A stretch of DNA of 64,000 nucleotides. Origin: Asticcacaulis sp. MM231 (lineage in GTDB: Bacteria; Pseudomonadota; Alphaproteobacteria; Caulobacterales; Caulobacteraceae). The DNA lies in assembly GCF_964186625.1 (NCBI RefSeq), contig NZ_OZ075108.1, positions 2,758,501 through 2,822,500 on the forward strand, given 5' to 3'. Positions within the stretch are counted from its first letter, which is position 1. Each line of letters opens with the position of its first letter. The notes beneath the pieces are model-generated. The model was not told where the DNA came from, ran no database searches, and worked only from the letters and a program-made list of their open reading frames with translations. Positions 25,085 through 33,246 of this stretch are shown here, piece by piece. The position numbers and the translations under genes are program-made.

Positions 25085-27550
25085 CTAATCTTTGAGACCG
25101 CCGAGGCGTTTCAGGATCAGCCAGACCGAGATCGATACGAAAAGAATGCCCGCCGCCGCCATGATGATGGAAACGGTGGTGTAGGTATCAACCAGACCGG
25201 CGCGGACAACCACCTGATCGTGCGTCGCCTGCCACCACGCACCGGTGGCGAAGCCCAGGCACCCCAGACCAACGCCGCTGAAAATAATCAGCCACATGGT
25301 CTCGGCGATCATTTGCCACCAGGTTTTTTCCTCGCCTTGATGCTCTTCGGATGACAGGGCGATACGATCGCCATTCATCATCCACGCATGATCGTCGTCC
25401 TCATAGGTTTCGGTAGTCTGGAAATTGGACGAAGGGCCGGCGCGCAGGAAAGGCTGTTCAGGTTCGGCCGCCACTTGTGAAGCCGGCGCCTGATAATCCT
25501 GCGGCAGAGGACGCTGGAGCTGGTCACGCCAGTTCAGGCCGCCAACTTCGGCCGCGATAGGCGCATTGGACGGCGCCGACAGATTGACCGGCGCCGGACG
25601 CGGCACCTCAACCACTGTCTCGCTGGCGGTGTCAGGCGTCGCCACGGGCTTGGCGTAGGGATTGAGCGCCGTGATGACCGGCGGCGGCATGGTGGCGGCC
25701 GATGGCACGGGCGCGAACACAGGCCGTAAATCTGTTTCCGGCGTCAGATCTTCGGCGCGCGAAGCCACTTCAAACGGCGCCGATTCAACCTGCGACGGCG
25801 AAATGACGCTGTGCTGGGTGAATTCGGGCGCGGGCTCAACCGGCTCAGGCGCGGGCGTGGAAACCGGCGTTGATGTCACAGTGTCGGGCTGGCTGGCAGG
25901 CTTGGCCGGGAAGAGATTGGGCGTCAGCGGACGACCGAGATTGCCGCCGCCATAGGGCGAATAAAGACGCATCAGCGCCGCGGCGGCTTCGGCCTTGCGT
26001 GCTCTTTCAGCCTCATCGGCCACGATCGGCTCCGGCGCTTCGGCGCTTGTCTGGCGATCGCGTTCTTCCTGTTCGCGCCTTTCCTGCTCAAGCCGGACCT
26101 GATCGGTACGCTCGCGCGCGATCCGTTCCTGTTCAAGCTGGGCCTGTTCGGCATGGGCGCGCTCAAGACGCTCACGTTCCACGCGCTCTTGCTCCAGTCT
26201 GGCAGCTTCAAGTCGGGCGGCTTCGATACGGGCCTGTTCGGCAAGCTCCTGCTCAATCCGGACGCGCTCAAGGCGTTCCTGCTCCCACTTCAGTTCCTGC
26301 TGACGAGCTTGTTCCAGCCTGACCTGCTCCAGGCGGGCCTGATCTAAACGAGCCTGCTCCAAACGCGCCTGCTCACGCGCCCATTCGGCGCGTTCCAGTT
26401 CCTGACGGGCGGCTTCCTGACGCGCCAACTCCTGACGCGCAGCTTCGAACTGTTCCTGCTCAAGGCGTGCCTGTTCGATACGGGCCTCGGCGGCGCGCCA
26501 CTGATCCAGACGCGCCTGCTCACGACGCGCGGCTTCCTGGCGGGCCTGTTCGGCGCGGGCGGCTTCCATGCGCTGCGCATCCAGAATAAGGGCTTCTTCG
26601 CGCAGACGCGTTTCCTCGCGCTGGCGCGCCTCTTCGACCGCGCGGGCGGCGGCGACGGCTTGCGCCATGGCTTGAGCTTGAGCTTGAGCTTGGGCCTGAA
26701 CTTGAGCCGCCTGAGCCGCTCGGGCGGCCTCTTCACGCTGGCGCTGTTCTTCCTGAGCCCGTGCGATAGCGGCCTGAATCTCGGCGCTCATCGCCGGCTC
26801 AACCGGCGCTTCCGGCGCGTAGGGTGACACATCGGCCATGCGCACGATGGTCGGCTTCTCTGAGGACTTCTCTGCTGGCTTCTCAACCGGCGCACTGTAA
26901 GGCGAACCGAGATCGATAATCTGGCGTTGCGTTGGTGACGCCACCGGTGCGGCCGGGGTGGCGTAAGGATTGTGGTAGAGCGCCGGATCGGGGGCTGCGG
27001 GAGGCGCAACGGGCATCTCGACCGGCGGAGCGATCGGCGCTTCAACCAAGGCGTCCTCAACAGGCCGACCCAGGGCTGCGGCCTGATGACTGATATCTTC
27101 CGGAGTCAGGAACAGGTCTTTTTCGGCGGCACGGCGGCGGATCAGCGGCGCCAGAACATAGGTCTGACCGTTGAATTCGGCCGAACGCCAGCTATCCATG
27201 GCCAGGGCGGCTTCGCTCATCCGGCCTTCGTTGATGCGCTTCAGCACGCTCGACGCGGCAAAATTTTCGGTGCCGATATTGAAAGCAAATGAGACCAGGG
27301 AATCGAACTGGTTCTGATTGAGCGGCACAAGCACGAGATTGTTGATGGCATCCACCACCGGCAACAGATCAAAGCGCAGCAGCGCGTCGGCGTCTTCCTG
27401 CGTAACACGGGCGCCTTCGCGGGCGGAAAAGGTATGACCATAGCCAAGCGTCCACCGTCCGTCCGGCAGGCGGGCAGCCAGTGTGCGTAACCCCTCAAAA
27501 CTCTTGATGAGTTCAACCCCCGCGCGGGAAACTTTTTGACGCGCTCTCAT
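25085..27550 (-). CDS. spmX: SpmX-like polar/stalk morphogen with degenerate lysozyme domain
   Basis: 821 residues. Residues about 7-145 are a phage-type (GH24) lysozyme domain (VELIKSFEGLRT, WTLGYGHT). The T4-lysozyme triad Glu-x8-Asp-x5-Thr appears as Glu19, Leu28, Thr34, so the catalytic Asp is replaced by Leu, the change described for SpmX. A Pro-rich stretch leads into some 250 residues of Glu/Gln/Arg/Ala heptad-like sequence (for example ARLEQARLDQARLEQ), then a second Pro-rich part. Two C-terminal membrane segments follow (MWLIIFSGVGLGCLGFATG and VSIIMAAAGILFVSISVWLI). In Caulobacter SpmX recruits the kinase DivJ to the stalked pole; in Asticcacaulis it marks the stalk site. Caulobacter SpmX is much shorter. 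Confidence 0.87.
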   Translation of the reverse strand: MRARQKVSRAGVELIKSFEGLRTLAARLPDGRWTLGYGHTFSAREGARVTQEDADALLRFDLLPVVDAINNLVLVPLNQNQFDSLVSFAFNIGTENFAASSVLKRINEGRMSEAALAMDSWRSAEFNGQTYVLAPLIRRRAAEKDLFLTPEDISHQAAALGRPVEDALVEAPIAPPVEMPVAPPAAPDPALYHNPYATPAAPVASPTQRQIIDLGSPYSAPVEKPAEKSSEKPTIVRMADVSPYAPEAPVEPAMSAEIQAAIARAQEEQRQREEAARAAQAAQVQAQAQAQAQAMAQAVAAARAVEEARQREETRLREEALILDAQRMEAARAEQARQEAARREQARLDQWRAAEARIEQARLEQEQFEAARQELARQEAARQELERAEWAREQARLEQARLDQARLEQVRLEQARQQELKWEQERLERVRIEQELAEQARIEAARLEAARLEQERVERERLERAHAEQAQLEQERIARERTDQVRLEQERREQEERDRQTSAEAPEPIVADEAERARKAEAAAALMRLYSPYGGGNLGRPLTPNLFPAKPASQPDTVTSTPVSTPAPEPVEPAPEFTQHSVISPSQVESAPFEVASRAEDLTPETDLRPVFAPVPSAATMPPPVITALNPYAKPVATPDTASETVVEVPRPAPVNLSAPSNAPIAAEVGGLNWRDQLQRPLPQDYQAPASQVAAEPEQPFLRAGPSSNFQTTETYEDDDHAWMMNGDRIALSSEEHQGEEKTWWQMIAETMWLIIFSGVGLGCLGFATGAWWQATHDQVVVRAGLVDTYTTVSIIMAAAGILFVSISVWLILKRLGGLKD

Positions 27551-27666
27551 CCGTAATCACAGCCCCTGAACTTGGCCCTGAAACTGGCCCCAAAGCCCGC
27601 AAAAGACAGGCATATTACACCCGATTGCCCCAAAACAAGACAGTTCGGGCTCTTATGCTTAAGTCT

Positions 27667-27683
27667 AGCAAACCACAGACCGT
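27667..27683 (-). promoter_or_regulatory. possible sigma-54 promoter upstream of spmX
   Basis: On the minus strand GG and GC stand exactly 10 nt apart in CGGTCTGTGGTTTGCT, the -24/-12 spacing of sigma-54 promoters, with TTTGCT matching the -12 element. The -24 element is weak (CGGTCT against TGGCAC). It lies about 120 nt before the spmX start, just past the mgtE stop. Caulobacter spmX is controlled by sigma-54 and TacA, which is why the match is listed. Confidence 0.28.
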
Positions 27684-27690
27684 TTAAGAT

Positions 27691-29196
27691 TTACAAGAGT
27701 ATAATCGCGGCCAGGCCTAAGAAACTGAAAAAGCCGCAGAAATCGGTGACGAGGGTCACAAATATGGGCGACGCGCCGGCCGGATCTATGCCCAGCTTCG
27801 AGGCTCCCATGGGGATCAGCGTGCCGGCCAGAGCCGCCATGGTGAAGTTGATCAGAATGGCACCGGCGATCACGCCGGCCAGTTTGGCGTCATGCCAGAA
27901 GATGAAGGTCACCGCCGCCAGTCCCGCCGCTACGCACGCGCCCACCAGCCAGCCGGAGACGACCTCACGCCACAAGGTGCGCGTGGCGTTGGCGGCCGTC
28001 AGTTCGCGTGCCGAAAGCGCCCGCACCGAAACGGTCAGGGCCTGGGTGCCGAAATTGCCGCCGATGGAGGCCACCACCGGCATCAGGCTGGCCAGCACGA
28101 CCATCTTGACGATTTCGCCCTGGAAGGCGTTGATCACGGTCACCGAGGCGAAGGCAGTGGCGAGATTGATCAACAGCCACGGCAGGCGCGACTTGACCAT
28201 GCCCATGATGCCGGTATCCCGGCCTTCGATATCGGACACACCACCCAGCGCGAGAATATCTTCGCGGTTTTCCGCCTGGATGATGTTCACGATATCATCG
28301 ACCGTGATCTGCCCGACCAGACGGCCCAATTCATCCACCACAGGCGCCGAGATCAGGTGATATTTTTCAAAGACGTAGGCGACTTCTTCCTGATCCTGAT
28401 CGACCGTGATTTCGGTGATCGGCTCCATGAGCTGCGACAGCGGCAGATCGCGCTTGGTGCGCATCAGCACCGACACCGGCACGGCCCCCACCGGCTTGTG
28501 GCTCGGGTCAATAACATAGATGTCGAAAAACAGTTCCGGCAGGTCGTCGCCATTTTCGCGCATATGATCGATGGTGTGGCCCACGGTCCAGAAGGCCGGC
28601 GCCGCCATGACTTCGCGCTGCATCAACCGGCCGGCGGTTTCTTCCTCATAGGCCAGCGAGGTGACGATGGCCTCGCGCTCGGATTCCGGCATGGCGGCCA
28701 GAACCGCCTTCTGCTGGTCTTCCTCAAGGTCTTCAAAGACCGCCGCGGCGTCGTCGGAATCGAGCTCCTGCAGCACCTCGGCGATATCAGCCGTGTGCAT
28801 GCTCTCAATGACTTCCTCGCGGATGTCATCGTCGAGTTCGGGCAGGATATCGGCCAGAGCGTCGGAAGGAATCCACGGGATGACCTCTTCGCGGTAATCT
28901 TCCGACAGAAAACCCAGAAGGTCGGCGATATCGGCGTAGTGGAGCGCGTCGAGCAGTTCGCGCAGACGCAGGCCGTCGCCGCGATCGGCGGCGTCGATGA
29001 CCAGCGAGATATATTGCGGATTAAGGGCGTAATCGTCCTTGAGCGCGAAGTCTTCGATCTGCTCGGGCGTGATCAGCTCGGCGTCAATTTCGTCATTGTC
29101 ACGCGTGTCGCGTCGCTCTTTGACGGGCGCTGCCACGGTGATGATGTCAGGTTCAGAAGAATTGGGCTTTTGAGGGGTTTCGGACTTCTGGCTCAT
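27691..29196 (-). CDS. mgtE: MgtE-family magnesium transporter
   Basis: 501 residues. The N-terminal superhelical MgtE domain (about 60-175; ILPELDDDIREEVIES, DDAAAVFEDLEEDQQKAV) is followed by two CBS domains (about 180-310; MQREVMAAPAFWTVGHTI, VAYVFEKYHLISAPVVDE) and five C-terminal membrane segments, including the pore region SLMPVVASIGGNFGTQALTV. MgtE forms a Mg2+-gated homodimeric channel in the inner membrane; the acidic N-domain and CBS pair sense cytosolic Mg2+. Size and order are standard. No riboswitch-like leader was recognised upstream. Confidence 0.93.
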   Translation of the reverse strand: MSQKSETPQKPNSSEPDIITVAAPVKERRDTRDNDEIDAELITPEQIEDFALKDDYALNPQYISLVIDAADRGDGLRLRELLDALHYADIADLLGFLSEDYREEVIPWIPSDALADILPELDDDIREEVIESMHTADIAEVLQELDSDDAAAVFEDLEEDQQKAVLAAMPESEREAIVTSLAYEEETAGRLMQREVMAAPAFWTVGHTIDHMRENGDDLPELFFDIYVIDPSHKPVGAVPVSVLMRTKRDLPLSQLMEPITEITVDQDQEEVAYVFEKYHLISAPVVDELGRLVGQITVDDIVNIIQAENREDILALGGVSDIEGRDTGIMGMVKSRLPWLLINLATAFASVTVINAFQGEIVKMVVLASLMPVVASIGGNFGTQALTVSVRALSARELTAANATRTLWREVVSGWLVGACVAAGLAAVTFIFWHDAKLAGVIAGAILINFTMAALAGTLIPMGASKLGIDPAGASPIFVTLVTDFCGFFSFLGLAAIILL

Positions 29197-29303
29197 CGCT
29201 CAGGCTCCCCTTGCTACGCTTAGCGCACCTCAAAATTTAACCCCGGCTTCCGTCGACCCTGCCCTGGTATTGGCTTGGTCTAGCTCTACTTAAGAGCGAA
29301 GGC

Positions 29304-29387
29304 TGGTGCGGTCAAGAAACTCGAACTTCCACGGGTTGCCCCACAGCGACCTCAACGCTGCGCGTCTACCAATTCCGCCATGACCGC
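29304..29387 (-). tRNA. tRNA-Leu(GAG), T-arm one base short
   Basis: From 29387 on the minus strand: acceptor GCGGTCA pairs with TGACCGC, discriminator A and encoded CCA (29306-29304). The anticodon stem CAGCG/CGCTG closes the loop TTGAGGT, anticodon GAG, and a class II variable arm follows, as in tRNA-Leu. The T-arm reads GGAAG TTCGAGT TTCT before the acceptor strand: only four 3' stem bases remain with a 7-nt loop, or the loop shrinks to six. One base, probably C61, seems missing. Total length is 84 nt. Confidence 0.85.
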
Positions 29388-29484
29388 ATGCCATCCGGAG
29401 AGGGGCGCAAATAGCAACACTTGAACGCTTTGGGAAGCCCTTATTCGCAAAAATATGGGGGTATCGAAAAATAAGCTGAAAAAG

Positions 29485-29739
29485 TCAGGTGCCGATGGCC
29501 ATAAAGTCGTAAACATTGGCCTGACGGGTCACGACGATCGAGATTTTTTCCTCGAAAATCTGGATTTCACCGCGCGCAACCGGATGGTTGTTGGCCAGAA
29601 TCCACACTTCATCGTGCTCGTGGGCATCAAGCGGGATCACGGCGCCACGGCCCATGCGCAGAAGCTGCGCCATCGGCAGAACCGAACGCCCGAGAAGTAC
29701 AGAAATTTCGACGGGAACAGCGCCCACCTGATTTGACAC
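29485..29739 (-). CDS. stand-alone FliN/SpoA-domain protein
   Basis: 84 residues from GTG 29739, which has AAGGGGCG 7 nt upstream; a GTG at 29769 lacks a ribosome site. The whole protein is one SpoA domain: VPVEISVLLGRSVLPMAQLL, GAVIPLDAHEHDEVWILANN and GEIQIFEEKISIVV, as in the flagellar C-ring protein FliN and in type III secretion homologues. It lacks the N-terminal extension of many FliN proteins. No other flagellar gene is in the window, so it may be the main FliN displaced from its operon or a paralogue. Confidence 0.8.
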   Translation of the reverse strand: MSNQVGAVPVEISVLLGRSVLPMAQLLRMGRGAVIPLDAHEHDEVWILANNHPVARGEIQIFEEKISIVVTRQANVYDFMAIGT

Positions 29740-29828
29740 GAAAAAACGCCCCTTAAACCCACGCAACACCGAGGGAGCCCCTATATTAGGGCCTTGCCTC
29801 TTAACAACTTATGACACATTGAAGCGAC

Positions 29829-30644
29829 ATGCTTTCCGAGACGTTAAATCCTGACGAAAACACCCCGCCCTTCGCCAAAAAGACGGGCGCTCCGCCGGAA
29901 TGGGTGGTGGTGCCCTCGCCCGTGCCCTATCCGGAAGCGCTGGCCTTCATGGAGGCGCGAGTTGCGGCCATCCATGCCGGTGAAGCGCGCGAGATGGTGT
30001 GGCTCGTCGAGCACCCGCCGCTCTATACCGCCGGTGTTTCGGCCAAACGCGAGGACCTGATCGCGCCGGACCGTTTCGAGGTCTTCGACGCCGGTCGCGG
30101 TGGGCAATATACCTATCATGGTCCCGGCCAGCGCGTCGTTTATGTGATGCTTGATCTGAACCAGCGCCAGAAGGACGTTCGCGCCTTTGTGCAGGCGCTG
30201 GAGCACTGGATCATCGACACCCTGTGGCGCTTCAACGTTGAGGGTCATATCCGCGACGGCCGCGTCGGTGTGTGGGTCGAGCGCAAGGACAAGGGCTATG
30301 AGCCGTCTCCGTTTGATGGCGAGCTTGCCTCGACATCAAACGGCAAGGCCGAATGGCCGCCCGAGCCGTTGCGAGGCAGCCCCGCGGCGTTTGAGCGCAA
30401 ATATAAAGAAGATAAAATAGCCGCCATTGGCATCAAGCTGCGCCGTTGGGTAAGTTTCCACGGCATCAGCCTGAATGTCGAACCCGACCTGTCGCATTTC
30501 GACGGGATCGTGCCGTGCGGCATCACCGAACACGGCGTGACCAGCCTGCTTGACCTTGGCCTGCCGGTGACGATGGACGAGGTGGATTATGCGCTGAAGC
30601 TGAGCTTCGAGGCGCTCTTCGGCCCGGTTGAAGAAAAGATTTAA
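29829..30644 (+). CDS. lipB: lipoyl(octanoyl) transferase
   Basis: 271 residues. LipB moves octanoate from acyl carrier protein to lipoyl domains of 2-oxoacid dehydrogenases and the glycine cleavage system. Family marks are [58 protein letters not shown] (catalytic Lys) and GIVPCGI (catalytic Cys). Compared with usual LipB it carries an extra Pro/Ser-rich stretch of about 40 residues (155-195) between GVWVERK and the catalytic Lys segment, probably a surface loop. ATG 29829 is taken as start. It is divergent from the FliN-like gene. Confidence 0.93.
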   Translation: MLSETLNPDENTPPFAKKTGAPPEWVVVPSPVPYPEALAFMEARVAAIHAGEAREMVWLVEHPPLYTAGVSAKREDLIAPDRFEVFDAGRGGQYTYHGPGQRVVYVMLDLNQRQKDVRAFVQALEHWIIDTLWRFNVEGHIRDGRVGVWVERKDKGYEPSPFDGELASTSNGKAEWPPEPLRGSPAAFERKYKEDKIAAIGIKLRRWVSFHGISLNVEPDLSHFDGIVPCGITEHGVTSLLDLGLPVTMDEVDYALKLSFEALFGPVEEKI

Positions 30645-30645
30645 C

Positions 30646-30885
30646 CACGGATAAGGCACGGATGATGCGCAAGCGCATCGACACGGATAAGGCACGGATT
30701 TCAGAGAAACTTTCGAGAGAAAAGCGTGTTACGAAGCATGATTGACGGCAAAGCCGTCCGACATTCGCCTTGCAACACTATGTCGGCAAACAGTAAACTA
30801 TGCGCCAGAAGTAGCCCATAAAATCCGTGCCCTTATCCGTGTAGATGGCCGAAGGCCAACATCCGTGCCTTATCCGTGTTTAAAC
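30646..30885. repeat. inverted pair of composite CACGGATAAGG repeats
   Basis: Two arms face each other about 120 nt apart. Each arm holds two copies of CACGGATAAGGCACGGAT (one copy with an extra G) separated by a small hairpin: ATGCGCAAGCGCAT in the left arm and TGGCCTTCGGCCA in the right, with the right arm in reverse orientation. The layout recalls REP/REPIN-type or MITE-like repeats. No gene is seen in the stretch, which lies between lipB and the DUF805 gene. It may also act as a transcription barrier. Confidence 0.75.
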
Positions 30886-30897
30886 CTCATCTAACCT

Positions 30898-31116
30898 TCA
30901 GCCTTCGCAAAGCGTCAGCCGAAACAGCGTGCGGCCGTAGCGGTTATCGCCGCGCTCAGCATATCAGTTAGTTTTGTTCGCGCGGCGTCAGGCGGAACAG
31001 CGTGCGGCCATAGCGGTTGTCGCCACGCTCAGCATATCAGTCAGTTTTGTTCGCGCGGCGTCAGGCGGAACAGCGTGCGGCCGTAGCGGTTATCGCCGCG
31101 CTCACCGGGCATGACG
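30898..31116. repeat. three tandem 73-bp repeats covering the DUF805 gene end
   Basis: Three head-to-tail copies with a period of exactly 73 bp (common segments begin at 30912, 30985 and 31058). The copy at 31044-31116 holds the last codons of the DUF805 gene; the next, 30971-31043, is almost identical; the third, near 30898-30970, is more diverged. Each reverse-strand copy can encode GDNRYGRTLFRLT, but 73 is not a multiple of three, so the extra copies are out of frame and past the stop. Confidence 0.85.
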
Positions 31117-31451
31117 CACAGGTCGATCACAGCCCAGATCAGCACCACCACCGCGATGAAATCGAAAAAACCCGTCGGCGCCGGCCACACCATGACGATC
31201 GCCAACAGGATGATTGCCGCCCACCAGCCCGAACGGCCGCGATCGTGCAGACGCTTCGACAGCACACAGGCACCGCAATAGAAGAAAACCGGGTAGACGA
31301 TCCAGCCGAGGAACTGCAAACCGCCCGTCACCACCAACTCGTAAACAGCCAGGGCCAGCAACAGGATAGCGCCGGCGATGATCGACGGCACCTGCCCTGC
31401 CCGGCCGGTGGAGGAAAAGAACAGTTCGCTCCAGTCGATCTTGGGGTTCAT
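31041..31451 (-). CDS. DUF805-family membrane protein
   Basis: 136 residues with four likely membrane segments (GAILLLALAVYELVV, FLGWIVYPVFFYCGACVL, WWAAIILLAIVMVWPA, FIAVVVLIWAVIDLCV). The family signature SKRLHDRGRSGWW is clear, and the tail GERGDNRYGRTLF fits the usual short cytoplasmic end. DUF805 proteins are common, small inner-membrane proteins of unknown function. The 3' end of the gene is the source of the 73-bp tandem repeats downstream. A second DUF805 gene lies at 36042-36545. Confidence 0.83.
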   Translation of the reverse strand: MNPKIDWSELFFSSTGRAGQVPSIIAGAILLLALAVYELVVTGGLQFLGWIVYPVFFYCGACVLSKRLHDRGRSGWWAAIILLAIVMVWPAPTGFFDFIAVVVLIWAVIDLCVMPGERGDNRYGRTLFRLTPREQN

Positions 31452-31703
31452 GCGCGGCTCCTTAGGGTCACAGACTAGGTGTCAACTATACTATAGCGAG
31501 GCAGCATAAAAGCAAAAATCTGTCTGCCAGTTGTCAGCCCGTTACATAAGGCACGTCCTTCTTGATCGCTTCAACGACGGCCGCGCCTTTTAGTAACATC
31601 GTTTTCAAATCCTTAACGGTTTCACCATTAACTATAACCGGCCGTGTGGCTGTGCCTGCGCATGGCACGACGCGCCGCCTGTTCAGATCACGGGAAGCGC
31701 ATC

Positions 31704-33173
31704 ATGTTATTTCACCGCCTCGCCGCCGCCTTGAAAAACAACCAGGGCAACACGGTCATTATCTTTGGCCTCACCTTCCTGATCGTGATGTGCGCGATCG
31801 GCGGCGCCGTTGACTTCTCACTTGTCACTGTCAAAAAGAACGCGACGCGTGACGCTCTGGATGAAGCGGTGCTTTCAGCTGCCATCTCATCGCTCCAGAA
31901 TGAAAAGGACCTTGAGGCCCTGGCAAACAAGGTCTTCAAGACCAACATCGATGAGGGCAAGATCGATGCGGAACTGGTGTCGTTCAAATATGACGCCACC
32001 ACCCGCGCCGTCTCCGCCACGGCGACCGGCGCCTATAACACCTTCATCATACGTCTGCTGAACCCGAATTTCGATCGCCTCGGTTACACAGTGACCAGCA
32101 ATTCTATCCGCGCCTCGGATGGCACCCTGGAGGTGGCCCTTGTGCTGGATAACACCTGGTCAATGAACGAGCCTCTCGATGGCTCCCAGACCAAGCTGGC
32201 GGTGCTTAAAACCGCCGCCAAAAGCCTGATCGCTTCGATTATGACGCCGGCGAACAAGGACTATGTAAAGGTGTCGGTTGTGCCCTACGCCCAGCACATC
32301 AATGTCGGCACCGGCAACCGCGGCCAGACCTGGATGTCGGTGCCGAACGATACCACTACGGTCTCAAACAACCCCGCCAAATGCACGACCATCAGCACTA
32401 AGCAAGTCTGTACGGGCGGCACGTGGGGAACCTGCACAAGATACACTGATGGTATTCCTGAGACCTATGGTTGCTGGACCAAGGCGCAAACCTGCACAAC
32501 GGTCGCCATCACGCCTTATGAAAGCTGCACAAAAGCTACGACAACAACGACGACAAATAAGTGGTATGGCTGCATCTATAACCAGATGGTAAAAGTTAAC
32601 TCACAATACGCACTGGTGATGCCAGATCCTACGACGGCCTATAAGGGTTATATTGAACAAACCTCCACCTGTCTGGTGCCCATTCAGCCGCTTACCAATG
32701 ACAGTTCAAAAATCACCTCTGTCATTGACAGTCTCTTTGTTACAAAGGTTACAAGCAATACCTATACTCCGGGCGGACTTATCTGGGGTGTTAATGTGTT
32801 GTCTCCGCCGGCTCCCTTTAAAGAAGGGGCAGCTTACGACACGAAGAACAAGATTCCGCGCAAGACCATCGTGCTTATGACCGATGGCGCCAATACAGGC
32901 TACACAACGAACTCGGGCTCTGTCGCCACAGGAACGACGGCTCAGGTTGCCGTCACCTATGCCGATCAAAAAAGGGTCTGCGACTACGCCAGGGCGAAGA
33001 ATATCGAGATCTACACCATTGGCTTTGGTGTGAAGGACGCAACGGCCCTCAGTTATCTCCAAAGCTGCGCCACCGACAACGCCCATTATTTCGATGCCAA
33101 AAGCTCAGCCGACCTTATCGCGGCCTTCAAAACCATCGGCGGCCAGTTGACCAAGGTCAGGCTGACCAGCTAA
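31704..33173 (+). CDS. TadG-like pilus-associated protein with von Willebrand A domain
   Basis: 489 residues from ATG 31704 (GGAAG 6 nt upstream; the frame is open 20 codons further). The N-terminus is TadE/TadG-like: NNQGNTVIIFGLTFLIVM and a single membrane segment, then a Flp-pilus-type region. A vWA domain begins near residue 145 with VALVLDNTWSMN (metal-ion site Asp-x-[ST]-x-Ser) and resumes at KTIVLMTDGANTGY. Between these, residues about 225-292 form a Cys/Thr-rich insert with at least seven Cys. TadG-type proteins belong to tight-adherence (Tad) pilus systems or related surface structures, but no other tad gene is in the window. Confidence 0.82.
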   Translation: MLFHRLAAALKNNQGNTVIIFGLTFLIVMCAIGGAVDFSLVTVKKNATRDALDEAVLSAAISSLQNEKDLEALANKVFKTNIDEGKIDAELVSFKYDATTRAVSATATGAYNTFIIRLLNPNFDRLGYTVTSNSIRASDGTLEVALVLDNTWSMNEPLDGSQTKLAVLKTAAKSLIASIMTPANKDYVKVSVVPYAQHINVGTGNRGQTWMSVPNDTTTVSNNPAKCTTISTKQVCTGGTWGTCTRYTDGIPETYGCWTKAQTCTTVAITPYESCTKATTTTTTNKWYGCIYNQMVKVNSQYALVMPDPTTAYKGYIEQTSTCLVPIQPLTNDSSKITSVIDSLFVTKVTSNTYTPGGLIWGVNVLSPPAPFKEGAAYDTKNKIPRKTIVLMTDGANTGYTTNSGSVATGTTAQVAVTYADQKRVCDYARAKNIEIYTIGFGVKDATALSYLQSCATDNAHYFDAKSSADLIAAFKTIGGQLTKVRLTS

Positions 33174-33197
33174 TCCCCAAACTGACCGACACCATCG

Positions 33198-33236
33198 AAA
33201 AGGGCGCCCTGTAAAGAGCGCCCTTTCTTCTTTTTG
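33198..33236. terminator. bidirectional terminator between the two vWA genes
   Basis: Stem AAAGGGCGC / GCGCCCTTT with a 10-nt loop, followed on the plus strand by TCTTCTTTTT. The gene from the left ends at 33173 and the convergent one at 33247, so the hairpin can serve both. Confidence 0.8.
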
Positions 33237-33246
33237 AAGCTCAGCC

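Noticed and set aside
26000..26700. Apparent tandem DNA repeats or CRISPR-like periodicity
   Set aside because: This is the coding sequence of the Glu/Gln/Arg/Ala coil of SpmX; units vary and lack constant repeat-spacer structure.
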